64,000 nucleotides of DNA from Cantharellus purpuraceus (taxonomy: Eukaryota; Basidiomycota; Agaricomycetes; Cantharellales; Hydnaceae): NCBI GenBank assembly GCA_025174535.1, contig JALBUN010000001.1:3348001-3412000 (forward strand), read 5' to 3'. The notes beneath the pieces were generated by a model, which saw only the letters and a list, made by a program, of their open reading frames with translations, searched no databases and was not told where the DNA came from. The stretch's first letter is position 1, and each line of letters opens with the position of its first letter. Made by a program: the position numbers and the translations under genes. This document shows positions 61,597-64,000 of this stretch, piece after piece.

Positions 61597-61987
61597 TATC
61601 TAATAATAGAAGGAAACAGCTAGAATGTTATGGAAAGGGGTAGAATATTCCAAGGCAATCACCTGATTTGATCACCCATCAGCTGATCTGATCCCTGAAC
61701 TAGGCACTGATCAGGCAAAAAGAAAGGTGTCCACCCTGTTTTCTGCACTGGTTTGGACAGCCATGGATAGCCACATGTCATGTGATAATCTCCATGGAAA
61801 ATAGTGCCCTGAGAGGCTGTGGTTGTTAAGTTACAGAATATTTATTGATCAGAGACATCTGAGCTTGAATTCAGGCCAAATGCCTGGTCCAAAAGGGGAG
61901 AGCCGGCTGCGCGAAGGTTTGTGGGCGCCTATGGGTCCACAACTGTAGCACAGCAGAAGTAAATGATTCTGAGCCAAGTTCTGCATG

Positions 61988-62000
61988 GAATATTCCAGAA
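61988..62000. promoter_or_regulatory. perfect three-unit heat-shock element motif (third)
   Basis: GAATATTCCAGAA fits GAAnnTTCnnGAA. It lies inside the far 3' open frame of the element rather than in the promoter-like part. Two shorter GAAnnTTC motifs are at 61519-61526 and 61643-61650. Confidence 0.4.
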
Positions 62001-62978
62001 AAAATATGGAAAAATAGAGAATATTTGAATAAGTCCATTCCAGGTACAAGCATCAAATATATGCTGATATTTAGGAATGGAAAAGCAAAGAATAGCACAT
62101 TGGTGCTGCATAAATGGAATTTGATAGGGAAAAGGTGGTTCCCATACAAGCTCTGTGAGTCCTGCAAATTTCCAGATCGAGGTGGGGAGGAGGCAGACAG
62201 GTGATGCGACCAGAGCGGAGGGTAGTCCAGGTTGGGGGCATGTACCTGGTGGTACGAAGGGGTTGGGGAGGTGAAGGTGCATGGGTAGGGGCAAAAGGAG
62301 TGTGGGAGTGGGAAGGAAGTGAAGGAATGGGAGAAGGAGCAATAGGGGGTTGGGGAATCTCAGCGGTGGCTGGGGGAGCATGTATGGGAGTGGGATGGGA
62401 GTGGGCTGGGTAGTGTCCAGAAGTGAACAGTCTTGTGAGATGTCGATTTGGTGAGGGCAGGGTAGGGTAGGATGGCAGTGATGGAAACGCTCAAGTATCT
62501 CGTTGAGTGTTGATGGGAGGTCAGAGTGGGGGACCCATGAATTTTCAGTTGTAGATAACCCTTTCCAAGACACCAGGTATTCATAACAATGACCGATCTT
62601 GCACGAGTCAAGCACCGATGCGACTTCAGGAGTGGAATTGTTGTCTAGGTTGATGTGGGTGGGTGACAGCTCGTTTGCAGAACCATAATAAGGCTCGAGG
62701 AGGGAAACATTGAAAACAGGGTGCAGGCGTGATAGAGTGTGGGGGAGATGAAGGTGATAGGTGGACTTGCCTTTGCACGCGACAACTGCAAATGGCCCTA
62801 GCTTATGATAGTTGAGCTTGTCAGAAGGATGCATGGTCTTAATGTTGTGATGCAACAACCAAACATGGTCACCGGGTTGGAACTCAGGTGCAGGGGAAGT
62901 GTGTATGTTATAGTACTTAGCCTGCACTTCGTTGGCTTGTGCAAGTTCAGCACACAGCTCCTGGTGTAGTATTTGGAG

Positions 62979-63557
62979 TCAGGACGTGAGGTTGGCAGCT
63001 GCTGGGATGCTAGAACATTCAGTGACATGAGGCTCAAATGTAGGATGAAAACCGAGGTTCACAAAGAAGGGGGTTTGTCACATGGAGGAGTTCTTGAGAT
63101 TATTGAAGGAAAACTCAGCTAGCATGAGATAGTCCACCCAATCATCCTGCTGGTAGGAGCAGTAGGTGCGAAGGTATGTCTCAAGCATCTGGTTCATTTG
63201 CTCAGTGAGACCATCAGTCTGAGGGTGGTAGGCTGTTGAGGGCTTCAGTTTGACATCGATCTGCATGAGTTCCTGCCAAAACTGTGAGATGAAGACTGAG
63301 CTGTGGTCTGATATGATAGACTTGGAGAGGCTGTGGTACTTAAATATGTGATCCAGGAATAAAAGGGCAAGGTCAGATGCCGTGAGTGTCTTGACTGTGG
63401 GGACGAAGTGTGCGGTGTGAGTAAGGTGATTGCAGACAACCCAGATCAAGTTGCAGCTGTGCAAGACAGGCAACTTGATGATAAAATCCATGGTGATGGA
63501 CTACCAAGGTCATTCAGGAATTTCCAGGGGTTGAAGGAGGCCATAAGGCTTGTGTCA
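62979..63557 (-). pseudogene. stop-riddled integrase frame of the gypsy element
   Basis: Five in-frame stops. TGA at 63555-63557, 63510-63512, 63078-63080 and 62979-62981 fall where related integrases have Arg (before HKPYG, in IPE-PW, before QTPF, before LQIL). TAG is at 63501-63503. Arg-to-His or Arg-to-Gln changes are seen at SDH-SS, CNHLTH and TEQMNQ. The element cannot make an intact integrase. Confidence 0.85.
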
Positions 63558-64000
63558 GGGGGCTTTGATGCGCTGACAGGTGTTGCAAGCCTCAATGTAT
63601 TGCTGGATGAACCAGCACGCACCTGGCCATGAGAGGTCATGTTCCACAAGCTCTGTGGTGCGGGCTCTGCCCAGATGTCCCATGATCATGGTGTCGTGCT
63701 GAGATTGGAGAACCTGGGAGTGCAGGGAGGCTGGTACGAAGAGGCGGCCATTGTGGAACACAAGGTCATCCTGGACAGAGAACAACATGTCACCACTGGA
63801 CATTTTTTCATGCCATTCTATGTTGGCATGGAAGGCTTCCTTGAACTGGTTCGCAAGCTTGGACAAGTCAAAGGAGAAGGTGGAGAGGATGGGAATGGAT
63901 GGGGACATGGTGAGTGGGGGTGTGTTACTTGGCGGAGTGCTGGGGAAGATGCATTCTGTGTGGAGTTGGGTGAGGAGAGACTTGCACTGTAAGTCTAGGA

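Larger units (their letters stand above)
61438..61690. repeat. two imperfect copies of a ~130 bp unit
   Basis: Copy 1 starts at 61438 (GCTGACTAATGGTTCTGGAA) and copy 2 at 61572 (GCTGAATAATGGTTCTGGAA). Both run through AAGGGGTAGAATATTCCAAG and CAATCAC to GATCAC. Each copy holds heat-shock-element motifs. Confidence 0.85.
60190..61860 (-). repeat. non-coding, CpG-depleted 3' part of the retroelement (candidate LTR)
   Basis: Sequence downstream (in element orientation) of the integrase/chromodomain part. The left edge is put near 60190, where a TGTCACGAG start coincides with the onset of CpG poverty. The right edge and any LTR match cannot be tested because the other LTR is outside the window. 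It has no coding capacity. It contains a tandem 54 bp repeat, a minus-strand TATA box, an imperfect repeat of about 130 bp, and heat-shock-element motifs, listed separately. From 61254 to 61903 there is no CpG at all. Confidence 0.5.
61871..64000 (-). mobile_element. Ty3/gypsy retrotransposon, integrase and chromodomain, decayed (partial)
   Basis: The 3' part of a pol gene. An integrase zinc-binding region (HDTMIMGHLGRARTTELV, then CNTCQRIK) lies at 63555-63760. The integrase core starts MDFIIKLPVL at about 63490 and keeps its catalytic acids: Asp of MDFI, Asp of ISDHSSVF, Glu in DGLTEQMNQM. It ends with HPSDKLNYHKLGPFAVVACK and RLHPVFNVSLLEPYYG. A chromodomain follows, CYEYLVSWKGLSTTENSWVP (near 62520-62600), and then a Pro/Leu-rich tail. 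In-frame stops at 63555, 63510, 63501, 63078 and 62979 break the frame. Reverse transcriptase and the 5' LTR lie beyond the right edge. The chromodomain suggests the Chromovirus branch, which often inserts into heterochromatin. Confidence 0.95.

Noticed and set aside
60190..61860. Complete LTR with defined ends
   Set aside because: No second copy in the window and no clear polypurine tract or paired TG..CA ends, so boundaries were left open.
62201..62413. Gly/Trp-rich frame on the plus strand
   Set aside because: Antisense of the Pro/Leu-rich tail of the gypsy frame; low complexity, not a Gly-rich protein.

Overview
This 64 kb window is nuclear DNA of a filamentous basidiomycete, most likely an agaricomycete. 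Genes are dense, sit on both strands and are cut by many short introns of about 45-110 bp with GT..AG ends, so most proteins have to be joined from several exons. Family resemblances (CYP63-like P450, a DNMT1-type methyltransferase with two BAH domains, an AP-1 factor with a C-terminal cysteine-rich domain) fit that placement. No genus is proposed, and exon boundaries are hand-read.

Layout. 1-1.4 kb: 5' part of a cytochrome P450 (-). 2.5-6.6 kb: RRP36 (+), a decayed protein-kinase-like remnant (+), PEX16 (+). 7.0-10.6 kb: a small metabolic neighbourhood of a cupin protein (+), an L-rhamnose-1-dehydrogenase-like SDR (-) and a ketol-acid reductoisomerase-like protein with altered active-site residues (+), followed by a 429 bp MITE-like element. 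11.3-21.4 kb: CorA/MNR2-type Mg transporter (-), divergent FHA protein PML1/SNIP1 (+), secreted histidine acid phosphatase (-), sugar porter (-). 21.5-31 kb: Mim2-like protein (+), PPR protein (-), DNMT1-type DNA methyltransferase (+), RIO2 kinase (-). 31-39.7 kb: gamma-glutamyltranspeptidase-like hydrolase (+), PP2C phosphatase (-), U-box cyclophilin PPIL2/CYP60 (+), VPS20 (-), a small Ser/Ala-rich secreted protein (-). 42-43.8 kb: AP-1/Yap1-type bZIP factor (+) with 2.4 and 2.7 kb of gene-free DNA on its two sides. 46.5-58.5 kb: four minus-strand genes, KU80, an oxysterol-binding protein, DBP3 and an STH1/SNF2 remodeler ATPase. 59.2-60.2 kb: a doubtful membrane-protein gene. About 60.2 kb to the end: a decayed Ty3/gypsy retroelement on the minus strand.

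Most genes are housekeeping: ribosome biogenesis (RRP36, RIO2, DBP3), splicing (PML1, PPIL2), trafficking and organelles (PEX16, VPS20, OSBP, Mim2, PPR), chromatin and repair (DNMT1, STH1, KU80). The most interesting region is the right end. The retroelement has lost almost all CpG (650 bp with none). Four of its in-frame TGA stops fall where related integrases have arginine, as expected from deamination of methylated CGA, and a DNMT1-type enzyme is encoded 35 kb away. Its CpG-free promoter-like part carries three perfect three-unit heat-shock-element motifs next to a TATA box. Other points of note are the KARI-like enzyme without the catalytic His and Lys, a start codon split by an intron in the PPIL2 gene, and a catalytic Cys codon split by an intron in DNMT1.
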